Source of the DNA: Chthonomonas sp035294165
GTDB taxonomy: Bacteria; Armatimonadota; Chthonomonadetes; Chthonomonadales; Chthonomonadaceae
DNA: 24,528 nucleotides
Reading direction: 5' to 3'
Assembly (NCBI RefSeq): GCF_035294165.1
Contig: NZ_DATGLN010000065.1
Coordinates: 1 to 24,528 of the forward strand
Shown here: one piece after another, positions 15,623 through 24,141 of the stretch
How positions within the stretch are numbered: position 1 is the stretch's first letter
How the letters are laid out: each line of letters begins with the position of its first letter
Made by a program: the position numbers and the translations under genes
The notes under the pieces: model-generated
What the model was told of the DNA's origin: nothing
Seen by the model: the letters and a program-made list of their open reading frames with translations, nothing else
The model's database searches: none

Positions 15623-16438
15623 ATGACACCGGCACAAGCGCTCCATGCGATTAGCACGCATATCACCTGGTATGGCGCGCTTGATATTTTGCTTGTGGCC
15701 TACCTCATCTATCGGCTCCTCCTGTTGGTTCGCGGCACGCGGGCTTGGCAGATTTTGGGGGGGCTGTTTACATTGGCGGCGGCGCTCTACCTCAGCTCCC
15801 TTCTCCACTTCGATACGCTGAACTGGCTGCTGCGACAGGTGTTGCCTCTTGGGCCGGTTGCTCTGGTTATTCTCTTTTATCCGGAGTTGCGCCATGCGCT
15901 CGAGGAGTTTGGCCCGCGGTTCTGGAGCCAGGGCTTAACGCTTCTGCCCCGCGAAGACCTAAGTGCCGTAATAGATGCCGTTGCCATGGCCGCCTACCAC
16001 CTATCCGCAAACCGTACCGGTGCTCTCATCGTGTTTGAACGCCAGACAGGCCTCGATGAGATCATTACGACCGGTGTGCCGATTGATGCGGTGGTGACCG
16101 ATCAGCTCTTGGAAACCCTCTTTTACAAAGGGACACCCCTGCACGATGGGGCGGTGGTGATTCGGCGTGGCCGGATCGCTGCAGCCGGATGTGTGTTGCC
16201 CCTTACCGATCGGCCACGAGTGGAGGCTGCCGTCCACACCCGCCATAAAGCCGCGATGGGGATGGCGGAGAACAGCGATGCGATCATTGTGGTTGTCTCT
16301 GAAGAGACGGGAACCATTTCGCTGGCCATGGGCGATAAGTTCATCCGAGGGCTTAATCGAGAGACGTTGCGCGAGCGTCTTACTCGTCAGTTGCAACCGC
16401 CAGAGCGTCTGTTTGGGAATAGGCGGGCCGTGAAATGA
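15623..16438 (+). CDS. cdaA: diadenylate cyclase CdaA (membrane type)
   Basis: Makes the second messenger c-di-AMP from two ATP. The 271 residues match CdaA/DacA. There are three N-terminal transmembrane helices (about 17-36, 42-62, 70-88), a short linker coiled coil, then the DAC domain (about 105-255). The DGA motif is intact (HDGAVVI, D175-A177). The second motif, normally RHR, reads RHK (207-209, in VHTRHKAAMG), a conservative but unusual change at a phosphate-contacting position. The start ATG 15623 has GGGGAG 10 bases upstream. The gene is first in a long + strand run and overlaps the YbbR gene by 4 bases (ATGA), matching the cdaA-cdaR pairing known from Firmicutes. glmM, the usual third gene, is absent. 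Confidence 0.93.
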   Translation: MTPAQALHAISTHITWYGALDILLVAYLIYRLLLLVRGTRAWQILGGLFTLAAALYLSSLLHFDTLNWLLRQVLPLGPVALVILFYPELRHALEEFGPRFWSQGLTLLPREDLSAVIDAVAMAAYHLSANRTGALIVFERQTGLDEIITTGVPIDAVVTDQLLETLFYKGTPLHDGAVVIRRGRIAAAGCVLPLTDRPRVEAAVHTRHKAAMGMAENSDAIIVVVSEETGTISLAMGDKFIRGLNRETLRERLTRQLQPPERLFGNRRAVK

Positions 16439-17520
16439 GACTTTTTATTCGCCAACCGAATGCGCCGAGCGGGTTTCCTGCTCTATTGGGACGGCTGCAG
16501 AGTAACATCGGGCTGAAACTCATCTCGTTGTTTCTGTCGCTTCTGCTCTACTTCTACGTGCAGGCCGAGCACAACATGAACCCACAGATCACGGTGCCGC
16601 TCAGAGCGACCGTGCAGGTTCACAACGTTCCGAACGACGTGATCTGCGATGCTACGGCACTGCATCCTCTTGTGCGTGTTACCGGGCCTCGCATTCTCGT
16701 GGAGAACATGCGCGATGGCGATGTGGTTGCCGATGTGGATTTGGCCGGCCAAAGCAGCAACACCCATGTGGCCATTGTGCCGGCCCGCTATACCGTTCCG
16801 ACTTTGAAGCCGGATGTGATGGAGCAAATTCACATCGAGGGGCCGGTAACGTTGCACATTCAGCTTTATGCCCGAATCACGCGCGTGCTGCCGGTTCATG
16901 CCGTGCTCCCACCGCCGCCTTTAGGCTATACCTATCAAAGCTTACAGGTGGTGCCGGCCCATGCCGAGGTGAGCGGGCGAGAGGACTATGTAGACGCCGT
17001 TGCCCGCCTAAACGTTTACCCCACCCTTCTCGCAGATGGGGTTGTGCGTGGAGATTTTGCCATTCAAGCGGTGAACAAACAGGGGATTACCGTTACGGAT
17101 GTGGACATCTCTCCTCCAACGGCGCATGTAACGGCCTATTTGGTTTCCGAGCCGTCTTTTCAGATCGCCGTGGTTAGCCCACAAGTTGCTTCGCTTCCAA
17201 CACCCCCCTACCGAGTCGAGCGTATCGCGGCGCTACCGAGCCAAGTGGAGCTTAAAGGCTTACCTACACTTTTAGGGCGTCTTTCTGTTGTAAGCACAGA
17301 GCCTATTGAGCTACAGTCGCTTACTACCGATGCCACATTGGAAGCAAAGTTGGTGCTGCCGGATGGGGTGAAGGCCTATAACCTTCAGGGACAGCCCCTT
17401 TCGCGCGTGAAAATCTACGTTTCTATTGTTAGGGAGGCTGCACTAACGCCTTCACACCCCTCTACAAGCGCCCCTACTTCGGGCGAGACCCCCTCGTCCC
17501 CGCAAACCGGTGGCGAGTAG
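16435..17520 (+). CDS. cdaR: YbbR-domain protein (CdaR-like regulator of diadenylate cyclase)
   Basis: Protein of 361 residues with one N-terminal transmembrane helix (about 26-46, LKLISLFLSLLLYFYVQAEH) and an extracytoplasmic part made of about three YbbR repeats (roughly 50-135, 140-230, 235-335). The opening NIGLKLISLFLSLLLYFYV is typical of the family. The last 30 residues are a Ser/Thr/Pro-rich tail. In Firmicutes CdaR binds CdaA through the membrane and modulates its activity. The ATGA overlap with cdaA here supports the same job, with translational coupling. The sequence outside the TM helix is divergent, so repeat borders are approximate. Confidence 0.88.
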   Translation: MRLFIRQPNAPSGFPALLGRLQSNIGLKLISLFLSLLLYFYVQAEHNMNPQITVPLRATVQVHNVPNDVICDATALHPLVRVTGPRILVENMRDGDVVADVDLAGQSSNTHVAIVPARYTVPTLKPDVMEQIHIEGPVTLHIQLYARITRVLPVHAVLPPPPLGYTYQSLQVVPAHAEVSGREDYVDAVARLNVYPTLLADGVVRGDFAIQAVNKQGITVTDVDISPPTAHVTAYLVSEPSFQIAVVSPQVASLPTPPYRVERIAALPSQVELKGLPTLLGRLSVVSTEPIELQSLTTDATLEAKLVLPDGVKAYNLQGQPLSRVKIYVSIVREAALTPSHPSTSAPTSGETPSSPQTGGE

Positions 17521-17572
17521 TATTTGCGCTCAATGAGGAAGGATAAAGCGCGTTTGCGGAGAATTAAACACT

Positions 17573-18619
17573 ATGGCCGTTCAGCGATTCGTGCAGAACC
17601 CTGCGGAAACATCGAAAAGGCCGGCGTCGGCGTCTTTAACAAGGCAAACCGTGAAGACGAACCCGATGCCTCTTATGGCCATTCTCGATAGCTCCTTCGA
17701 CCTGTTACGCAGCGAATACCGCCCTTTATTATTGCTATCGGCGCTCTTTTATCTTCCGGCGCATGTGATCTGTTATGCGCTTGAGGTGCTTTGGATGCGC
17801 CCCGATATCTTGCAATTGGATTACAGCTCACAGAACATCCCAACCGATACCGTGCTTAGCCTTATAGGCAAGTTCCTCCTTATCGGTTCACCAAGCGCGG
17901 CGGTGCCGGGCTTTCTCTCGTTTTGCGTGTTGTTGGTGGCATCGGGGCCCCTCTGCCTCTATATTCTCTCCCTGCTACTCGATGAAGAACCGCTCTCTTT
18001 TCGGCAAGCCCTGCGGCAGGGACTAGTTCCTGCTTTTCGACTCATTCCACTGGCGCTCACCGCCATCGTGGTCTTTCTTGGTGCATTTTTTGTTATGCAG
18101 ATGCTGTTTTATGTGATCCTGGCATTGGTTATATGGGCGTCACATACCTTTTTCGCGAGGGATGTGATTACTGTTGTGACGCTTGTGCTTTTGTTTGCGG
18201 ACTTGTTTGTGAGCTTTATGGTAGCAGTAGGAATTGTAACGCGCTATTTTCTGTTTGCTTGCCCGCTGATCGTCTATGAAAAGCTGCCGGTGGGGGCCGT
18301 ATGGGAGCGTAATGCAAGCCTCCTTTCGCGCTCTCAAGCGCTGAGACTATGGATTACCACAACGCTGCTGTTGCCTGTGGTGCTTTGTTTGCAGTTGGCG
18401 GCGCTTTCGCCGTTAAGCTATGTGTTCGATCGCTTCTCTTTTCCTCCGCTCCTATCAGAGCCACTTCAGTCGTTTATCTCCTTTGTTGTCGCCCTCATCA
18501 CGTTTCTCTACATTCTCATTGTTGTTGTAAAGCTCTATGTGGACTGCCGCATTCGGCGAGAGGCCCTCGATGTGCGCCTTCTGGTGCAGCGGCTTTATGC
18601 TGGAGAGGAGCGTCTATGA
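17573..18619 (+). CDS. polytopic membrane protein of unknown function
   Basis: Membrane protein of 348 residues with a polar N-terminus of about 50 residues and six to eight hydrophobic helices (roughly 52-74, 95-140 as a pair, 160-195 as a pair, 200-225, 258-282, 303-325). The motif-like stretch YEKLPVGAVWERNASLLSRS between helices resembles a loop found in integral membrane proteins related to the membrane domain of glycerophosphodiester phosphodiesterases and DUF975-type proteins. It has no enzymatic motif. CGGAGA lies 10 bases before the ATG. The gene begins 52 bases after the YbbR gene and its stop overlaps the next start (ATGA), so it is part of the same run and probably works with the DUF4129/DUF4350/MoxR module. 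Confidence 0.8.
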   Translation: MAVQRFVQNPAETSKRPASASLTRQTVKTNPMPLMAILDSSFDLLRSEYRPLLLLSALFYLPAHVICYALEVLWMRPDILQLDYSSQNIPTDTVLSLIGKFLLIGSPSAAVPGFLSFCVLLVASGPLCLYILSLLLDEEPLSFRQALRQGLVPAFRLIPLALTAIVVFLGAFFVMQMLFYVILALVIWASHTFFARDVITVVTLVLLFADLFVSFMVAVGIVTRYFLFACPLIVYEKLPVGAVWERNASLLSRSQALRLWITTTLLLPVVLCLQLAALSPLSYVFDRFSFPPLLSEPLQSFISFVVALITFLYILIVVVKLYVDCRIRREALDVRLLVQRLYAGEERL

Positions 18620-19452
18620 AACAAAGCTTCTTTGGGTTCCAACCCTTCAGCCGGCGAACGGTGTCGAACCTGCTTTTTCCAAGTTTGGTGTTTGTTTTCT
18701 GCGCTCTTCTCAATGCCGCCTGTTCGGCGCAAACGCCCGGCCCTGCACAGGTGCGCACGGCGTTAAAGGAGATTCTCTCGCGTTCCGAGTTTCGGCCTAC
18801 GCCGACCTCCTCTGCAAACCCGATTCTAAAGGCCATTAAAAATTTCTTCCACCACCTCTATAGCGCTTTGGAACGGTTTTGGCATTGGTTGCAACGGCGT
18901 CTCCATTTTGGGAACATGGCCGCGTCTTATATTCCAAGACCTGTGGTCTATATACTTGTTGTGGGGTTGGTGTTATTAGGCGGTTGGCTCTTATGGCGGT
19001 TGGTAAGAAACGCGATATGGCCGCGTCTTACCAAGCAGCAAGAGAAGCCCTCTTTTAAGGTGACGACCGAGCCGGAGCCGGCACCGGTCGTGCTGCCCGA
19101 AGCGGAGGTTTTGCTGCAACAGGCTCAGCAGTTCGCGGCTGCCGGAGACTACCGGCGGGCTTTTCGCGCGCTCTTTTTGGCGATATTGTGCCGGCTCGAT
19201 CAGGCTCAGATCATCGAATATGCGCGAGACCGCACGAACTTTGAGTATTTGAGGACGCTGCGGGCCAAGCGCTTGGATCGGTTTTACGAGGTCATCGCGC
19301 CGTTGGTCAGAGATTTCGACAAGTTTTGGTACGGCCAGTTTGCCGCCGAAGAGCAGGACTATCGGCGAGGCCTAAACGCCTATGAAACCGTTGTGAACCT
19401 GTTGGGGGGTGCAACCGCTCGTAGTGCGCAGGAGGGTGTGAACGGTGCGTAG
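18616..19452 (+). CDS. DUF4129-domain membrane protein
   Basis: Protein of 278 residues. It has an N-terminal hydrophobic segment (about 19-36; possible signal or TM helix), an extracytoplasmic stretch with an aromatic amphipathic helix (about 68-92), a TM helix (about 108-128), then a cytoplasmic C-terminal DUF4129 domain. The latter is recognised by a helical repeat-like DYRRAFRALFLAILCRLDQ, RTNFEYLRTL, and FDKFWYGQFAAEEQDY. The start ATG 18616 has GGAGAGGAG 5 bases upstream and overlaps the previous stop. An in-frame extension to 18349 is only a shadow of the upstream gene. DUF4129 proteins are regularly encoded with DUF4350 and MoxR ATPases, as here. The molecular role is not known. Confidence 0.87.
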   Translation: MKQSFFGFQPFSRRTVSNLLFPSLVFVFCALLNAACSAQTPGPAQVRTALKEILSRSEFRPTPTSSANPILKAIKNFFHHLYSALERFWHWLQRRLHFGNMAASYIPRPVVYILVVGLVLLGGWLLWRLVRNAIWPRLTKQQEKPSFKVTTEPEPAPVVLPEAEVLLQQAQQFAAAGDYRRAFRALFLAILCRLDQAQIIEYARDRTNFEYLRTLRAKRLDRFYEVIAPLVRDFDKFWYGQFAAEEQDYRRGLNAYETVVNLLGGATARSAQEGVNGA

Positions 19453-20665
19453 CGTTCGGGTCTCCTATGAGTTGCTGTTGGGGCTGCTGTTCGTGGGCAT
19501 GTTTTTAGCGCTCATCTATTTTAATCGTGCCGGCAGCCGCACCCTACCCTCCGACATTCCCACCTCTTTAAGTTCGCGGCCGATTGGGCTAAAGGCGCTC
19601 TATCTGCTCTACGACCGGTTAGGCTTCTCGGTGGAGCGGCTGGCCGGGCCGTGGAGCCGGCTCGACCGACGGGCAGCGTTGCTGATTGTGCAGGAGCCGC
19701 TTGAGGATTCACGGCAGCCCTCTATGGCGGAGGTAGAGGCGCTGAAGCGTTGGGTAGAGAACGGCGGCACGCTCTTTTATGCATCGAGCTTGCCGGTGCG
19801 CGGCTATGACGCCAGAGACCCGCTTAGTGGTGACCTTGCCAATGTGGCCGCCAAAGCTGTGCCGTCTGTGGTGCAGGTCGCGCCCACTTTGGCGACCGAC
19901 CCGCTATTGCGGAACGTGCATACCATCGCGGTTCGCTCACCCATTCGCCTGCAGTTTCGGCAGGGAGCGCCGTATCGCGTGCTTTTCAAGGACGCTCAGG
20001 GAGATGTCGCGGTAGAGAAGTCGGTGGGAAAGGGACGGTTGATCGTGGTAGCGGACGATCTGTTGTTAAACAACCAGGGCATTGCCCTGCAAGACAACGC
20101 CGTTTTTATGACCAATTTGGCCGCGCTGGCGGTTGGCAGGAGCGATAGATGGATACTTTTCGATGAGTATCATCACGGTTACGGCTTTGCCGGCGCCCCA
20201 GAAGTTGTTGGCAATGAAGACGTTTGGAAGGTGTTGCCCGTGCCGTTGAAGATGGCCGTTCTCTACCTCGTTGTTTTTTGGCTTGTGATCATTTATAATG
20301 AAAACCGTCGGCGCGGCCCGCTTCGCCCGATGTTCGTCGCAAGGCCTGCGGCGGGAGCCGACTATGTGGTTTCGCTGGGGCGCTTCCTGCAACGTGCCGG
20401 CGCCACCGATCTCGCTCTACAGCAGCTTTATAGGGCCTTTCTTCACGCTTTGACGGTGACTGTGGGTGTTGCCGAGGAGACACCACGCTCGGTGTTGCTT
20501 GAGAGGGTTGCGCGGTATGGGGTAGGTGATATAGAGGGATTAGGCCCCCTGTTAGAGCGGTGTGAGCAGGCGCTGGCAAAAGGGCGCCCTTCAAAAGAAG
20601 AGCTTCAGGAGCTTGTGCGCGCACTAGACGACTGGAAAAGGAGGCTTCATCTTGTCGGATTTTGA
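19445..20665 (+). CDS. DUF4350-domain membrane protein
   Basis: Protein of 406 residues with a TM helix at 8-26, an extracytoplasmic DUF4350 domain (about 35-270) and a second TM helix (about 273-293). The DUF4350 domain has a GATase/ThuA-like flavour: LKRWVENGGTLFYAS, KGRLIVVADDLLLNNQGI and WILFDEYHHGYG. A cytoplasmic helical tail (about 300-406) follows the basic NENRRRGPLRP stop-transfer segment. The start GTG 19445 has AGGAGGG about 8 bases upstream and overlaps the DUF4129 stop by 8 bases. The family is linked by gene order to MoxR chaperone systems. No catalytic residues can be named with confidence. Confidence 0.88.
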   Translation: MRSVRVSYELLLGLLFVGMFLALIYFNRAGSRTLPSDIPTSLSSRPIGLKALYLLYDRLGFSVERLAGPWSRLDRRAALLIVQEPLEDSRQPSMAEVEALKRWVENGGTLFYASSLPVRGYDARDPLSGDLANVAAKAVPSVVQVAPTLATDPLLRNVHTIAVRSPIRLQFRQGAPYRVLFKDAQGDVAVEKSVGKGRLIVVADDLLLNNQGIALQDNAVFMTNLAALAVGRSDRWILFDEYHHGYGFAGAPEVVGNEDVWKVLPVPLKMAVLYLVVFWLVIIYNENRRRGPLRPMFVARPAAGADYVVSLGRFLQRAGATDLALQQLYRAFLHALTVTVGVAEETPRSVLLERVARYGVGDIEGLGPLLERCEQALAKGRPSKEELQELVRALDDWKRRLHLVGF

Positions 20666-21689
20666 AAATGTTTCTCCCGCGAGCGTGCCACCTGCGGTTT
20701 CTGCACCGCCGGTTTTGTCCGGCGATTCGGTAGAAGCGGTGGGCACTGTGCAGCAGGTGGCGGAGCGCATTTCAGAGGAGATGCATAAGGCCATTGTGGG
20801 GCAGCATGAGCTGATAGAGATGCTGATAGTGGCCTTACTAACGGGCGGCCACGTGTTGTTGGAAGGGGTGCCGGGAACGGCCAAAACGCTTGCCATACGC
20901 ACGCTTGCCCGTATTCTCAACGTATCGTTCGCCCGCATTCAGTTTACGCCCGATCTCATGCCCTCCGACATTTTGGGCACCAACGTGTTCGACCCGCGCA
21001 GCGGGCAGTTCAATTTGAAGCGAGGGCCTATTTTCGCAGGCCTCGTGCTGGCGGATGAGATCAATCGTACCCCTCCTAAAACGCAGTCGGCCCTACTGGA
21101 GGCGATGGAGGAGCGGCGTGTGACGATAGACGGGGTCTCCTACGATCTGCCCTTCCCGTTTCTGGTATGTGCCACCCAAAACCCGGTGGAGTTCGAGGGT
21201 ACCTATCCGCTGCCGGAGGCTCAGCTCGACCGGTTTATGTTGATGGTGAAGATCGGGTATCCGAGTTTGGAAGAGGAAGAGGAGATACTGGCTCGGGTTT
21301 TGGAGGGCTTTCGCGCACAAGACCTTGATACGGCCAACATCACGCCTCTTTTGAGCGTTGAAGAGTTGGGGCAACTGAGGGCGGAGGTGGAGCGGGTGCG
21401 TGTGGAACCGGCGGTGAGACGCTATGTGGTTCAGGTGGCGCGCGCAACCCGCGACAATCGGCATACGTTATTAGGGGCCAGCCCACGTGCCGTCATCACC
21501 CTCTTTACGGTGGCTAGGGCGCTGGCCGCCATACGAGGGCGAGATTTCGTGACGCCGGACGATGTGAAGGACGCGGCTTTGCCGGTTTTGCGGCATCGCC
21601 TCATGGTGCGCCCCGAATCGGAGTTGGAAGGTTTTACTTCCGATAGGGTGTTAGAGGCGGCCTTGCAGGCGGTAGAGGTTCCGCGCTGA
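20652..21689 (+). CDS. MoxR-family AAA+ ATPase
   Basis: Cytoplasmic ATPase of 345 residues, thought to act as a chaperone that activates or assembles partner complexes. It has a low-complexity Pro/Ala/Val N-terminus (1-30), then the AAA core: Walker A GVPGTAKT (72-79), Walker B LVLADEIN with D135/E136, and the family signature TPPKTQSALLEAMEE. Sensor 1 is CATQNP, the arginine-finger region is QLDRFML, and the C-terminal lid has GASPRAVITL. The start is TTG 20652 with a canonical AGGAGG 7 bases upstream, overlapping the DUF4350 stop by 14 bases. MoxR clusters usually continue with a DUF58 protein. Here the next gene is a glycosyltransferase. Confidence 0.95.
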   Translation: MSDFENVSPASVPPAVSAPPVLSGDSVEAVGTVQQVAERISEEMHKAIVGQHELIEMLIVALLTGGHVLLEGVPGTAKTLAIRTLARILNVSFARIQFTPDLMPSDILGTNVFDPRSGQFNLKRGPIFAGLVLADEINRTPPKTQSALLEAMEERRVTIDGVSYDLPFPFLVCATQNPVEFEGTYPLPEAQLDRFMLMVKIGYPSLEEEEEILARVLEGFRAQDLDTANITPLLSVEELGQLRAEVERVRVEPAVRRYVVQVARATRDNRHTLLGASPRAVITLFTVARALAAIRGRDFVTPDDVKDAALPVLRHRLMVRPESELEGFTSDRVLEAALQAVEVPR

Positions 21690-21700
21690 GAGCGGTTGCT

Positions 21701-22801
21701 ATGCCCACGCGCATTGCGCTCGTTACCCGGCCGGCGGTGGGGGGCATTCGACGTCATCTACACACGCTGATCTCCGGTTTGCAGCAAGCCGGTTGGGAGC
21801 CTTTCCTGCTGGCACCGCCCGATTTTGTGCTTGAGGGCCTCTCTGTGCCCTTGTACCCCATGACGTTCAGTCTTCGGCAAAACCCACCGGAACACATCCG
21901 AACCGTGTTCCAGCTTTCCCGACGTCTTCAGGCTTGCGCCCCGCAACTTGTTCATGCGCACGGGCTATGGGCGGCCCTTCTAACCGCGCCGGCCGCATGG
22001 CGCGCGCAACTCCCCTTCGTGTTTACCCTACATAACCTAGTACCTCGTTTGAGCGCTCCCCAGCGGCTCTTTTTCCAATGGGCTGCTAAGCGTGCAGGCC
22101 GCATTATTGCCGTATCGGAGGCCGTAGCACACTCCGCAGAGGCGGCAGGCATTCCCTCTCAATGGATGGAGGTGATCCCTAACGGCATTGACCCTACCCC
22201 CTTTTTACAGCTGCCCTCGCGCAGGGAAGCTAGGGCACAGTTAGGCCTGCCATTGGAACGTCCCCTCGTCGCCTCCATCGGCCGGCTCTCCAAAGAGAAG
22301 GGGTTTGACGTTTTGCTTGCTGCGGCTCGGCAGCTCGCCATGCGGGCCGTCCCACCGCTGGTGGTCATAGCAGGCGATGGGCCAGAGCGAGAGTCGCTGG
22401 TTCAACAGGCCTCCTCTCTTGAAAATGTGAGGCTGCTGGGGCCTCTGCCGTCGGTTGAACCCCTTTACGCGGCGGCCGATATTGTGGTGATTCCTTCGCG
22501 CGAGGAGGGGCAAGGAATTGTAGCCATAGAGGCCATGTTTGCCAGAAAGGCGATTGTGGCCACCGCCGTCGGGGGATTGATGGAGACGCTGGATAGAGGC
22601 CGCTATGGCCGGCTCGTGCCACCGGAAGATAGCACCGCCCTTGCAGAGGCCATCGAAACATTATTGGGCGACCCGGCCCTGCGAGAGCATTCTATTGAGG
22701 CCGCGTTTCAAAGGGCGATGGCTCTTTACACGGCCGATCGAATGATTGCCCGCCATTTGACGTTGTATCGAGAGTTGCTGCCAAAAAAAATTTTTTGCTA
22801 A
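21701..22801 (+). CDS. GT-B-fold glycosyltransferase (family 4 type)
   Basis: Retaining nucleotide-sugar transferase of 366 residues with two Rossmann domains. The N-terminal acceptor domain has VGGIRRHLHTLISGL and VHAHGLWAAL. The C-terminal donor domain has IGRLSKEKGFDVLL, VVIAGDGPE and the EX7E-type PSREEGQGIVAIEAM, typical of family 4. No transmembrane helix is visible. It starts 11 bases after the MoxR stop, apparently last in the cdaA-to-moxR run. The C-terminus PKKIFC is encoded by an A8-T6 tract, so its exact end is sensitive to sequencing or slippage error. Donor sugar and acceptor are unknown. Confidence 0.92.
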   Translation: MPTRIALVTRPAVGGIRRHLHTLISGLQQAGWEPFLLAPPDFVLEGLSVPLYPMTFSLRQNPPEHIRTVFQLSRRLQACAPQLVHAHGLWAALLTAPAAWRAQLPFVFTLHNLVPRLSAPQRLFFQWAAKRAGRIIAVSEAVAHSAEAAGIPSQWMEVIPNGIDPTPFLQLPSRREARAQLGLPLERPLVASIGRLSKEKGFDVLLAAARQLAMRAVPPLVVIAGDGPERESLVQQASSLENVRLLGPLPSVEPLYAAADIVVIPSREEGQGIVAIEAMFARKAIVATAVGGLMETLDRGRYGRLVPPEDSTALAEAIETLLGDPALREHSIEAAFQRAMALYTADRMIARHLTLYRELLPKKIFC

Positions 22802-22819
22802 ACGCCTCAAAAACCCTGT

Positions 22820-22866
22820 TTTTTGACGTTTTTTTGACGATCGGTTGTTAAAATGGGTGTATAAGG
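22820..22866 (+). promoter_or_regulatory. tandem TTGACG elements and promoter candidate ahead of the csgG-like gene
   Basis: TTTTTTGACG is repeated 11 bases apart, placing TTGACG at 22823-22828 and 22834-22839. Possible -10 partners are TAAAAT (22849-22854) for the first and TGTATA (22858-22863, 18-base spacer) for the second. The spacing is not ideal for either, but the repeat, one helical turn apart, looks deliberate. Confidence 0.4.
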
Positions 22867-22936
22867 CAGCGGAAATGGCTCCTTAACCAATTTAACCGGC
22901 CGTTTTTTTAAGAACATTGGAGGTCAGATAGCGAAT

Positions 22937-24112
22937 ATGAACAAAAAAAGCACCCTACTTGGGCTGTTGCTCTGCTTGTTCCTAAGCTGCTGTTGGCCGT
23001 GTCGCGCCGCCCAGACGCCGGACGATTCGGGCAAGCCTGCAGGCGCTCAAGGGCAGAGCGAGGCGGATAGCAATAGAGAGAACTCGGCGAAGAAGAAGCC
23101 GCCCAAAGAGAATCGCGCTCTGATGGAAGCGTTACGGAAGCTGCCTCCCTATTACGGGCCTCGCAAGCGCCTTGGCGTGATGAATATGGACGTGAAGGTA
23201 ACGGCCACCTCCTACACCTCGCCCACCCCCAGCGGGGGCACCGTGACTACCACAAGCATTCAGATACCACCCCCAACCGATTTCGGCACGGGGCTTACCG
23301 AGATGCTCACCACGGCGCTAGTCGAAAGCAAGCGGTTTGTGGTGCTTGAGCGCAGCGCTTTACAGGACATTCAGGCGGAGCAGCAACTGGGGGCAAGCGG
23401 TGGGGTCAACCCTACCGCAGCTCCGAAAACCGGCCAACTGCTGGGTGCACAGGCCCTCATACGCGGCGCGGTTACCGAGTACTCCTTCGAGGAGTCCAGC
23501 GTGGGAGCGGGAGGGGTTTTAGGCAGGGCGCTTGGTCTTTCCACAGGGCATTCCACGGCGATGGTGGGCATTGATGTGCGCATTTACGATGTGGTTACCG
23601 GCGAGGTGATCGATTCGGTTCATGCCGTAGGGCGCGCCACCGCCAGCGGCACCGCAATCTCTTATAACAAAGGAGATGTGGGGCTTACGATGGACGCCAT
23701 AAGCAACACGCCTCTTGGGGAGGCCGTACGGCGGGCTATTGCCCAAGCCGTGCTGTTTATCTGCAACCGCATGCAGACGGTGGCTTGGGAAGGACGCATT
23801 GCCGATGTGGAGATGGGCGACAACAACACGCAAGACCTCTATCTAAATGCAGGCACCGATGCCGGTCTGCAGATGGGCGATAAACTCGACATTTTGCACC
23901 CCGGCCATGCCATTGTAGACCCGGACACACAGACCGTAATCGGGCGCACGAAGGACGTGGAGGCCGGACAGGCCCACATCGTGGAGGTGCGAGATCATCT
24001 TTCCATTTTAGCCGTGGATAGCGGCAGCGGTTTCCAGGTGGGAGATGTCGTTCATTTCATTTCCCATGCGGACGGCTCGTCAGACGATAGCAAAACATCG
24101 CAATCGAAATAG
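22937..24112 (+). CDS. CsgG-family outer-membrane protein with FlgT-like C-terminal domain
   Basis: Secreted protein of 391 residues. It has a signal peptide (about 1-25), either Sec type ending CRAA or lipoprotein type at one of the paired cysteines (LSCC), the latter as in E. coli CsgG. A charged linker (about 26-70) follows, then a CsgG domain (about 75-280) with GTGLTEMLTTALVESKRFVV, LERSALQDIQAEQQLGASG and QLLGAQALIRGAVTEYSF. The C-terminal domain (about 285-380), with NAGTDAGLQMGDKLDIL and GFQVGDVVHF, resembles the C-terminal domain of FlgT. E. coli CsgG is 277 residues and lacks that extension. CsgG forms the curli export pore, but no curli genes are present here, so the role is open. 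GGAGGT lies 12 bases before the ATG. The next gene follows after 29 bases. Confidence 0.88.
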   Translation: MNKKSTLLGLLLCLFLSCCWPCRAAQTPDDSGKPAGAQGQSEADSNRENSAKKKPPKENRALMEALRKLPPYYGPRKRLGVMNMDVKVTATSYTSPTPSGGTVTTTSIQIPPPTDFGTGLTEMLTTALVESKRFVVLERSALQDIQAEQQLGASGGVNPTAAPKTGQLLGAQALIRGAVTEYSFEESSVGAGGVLGRALGLSTGHSTAMVGIDVRIYDVVTGEVIDSVHAVGRATASGTAISYNKGDVGLTMDAISNTPLGEAVRRAIAQAVLFICNRMQTVAWEGRIADVEMGDNNTQDLYLNAGTDAGLQMGDKLDILHPGHAIVDPDTQTVIGRTKDVEAGQAHIVEVRDHLSILAVDSGSGFQVGDVVHFISHADGSSDDSKTSQSK

Positions 24113-24141
24113 AGGAAAACTTTTCACAGAAGAGGATGGAC

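Noticed and set aside
18349..18615. N-terminal extension of the DUF4129 ORF
   Set aside because: It lies wholly inside the upstream membrane protein gene. The ATG at 18616 has a strong ribosome site and the usual ATGA overlap.
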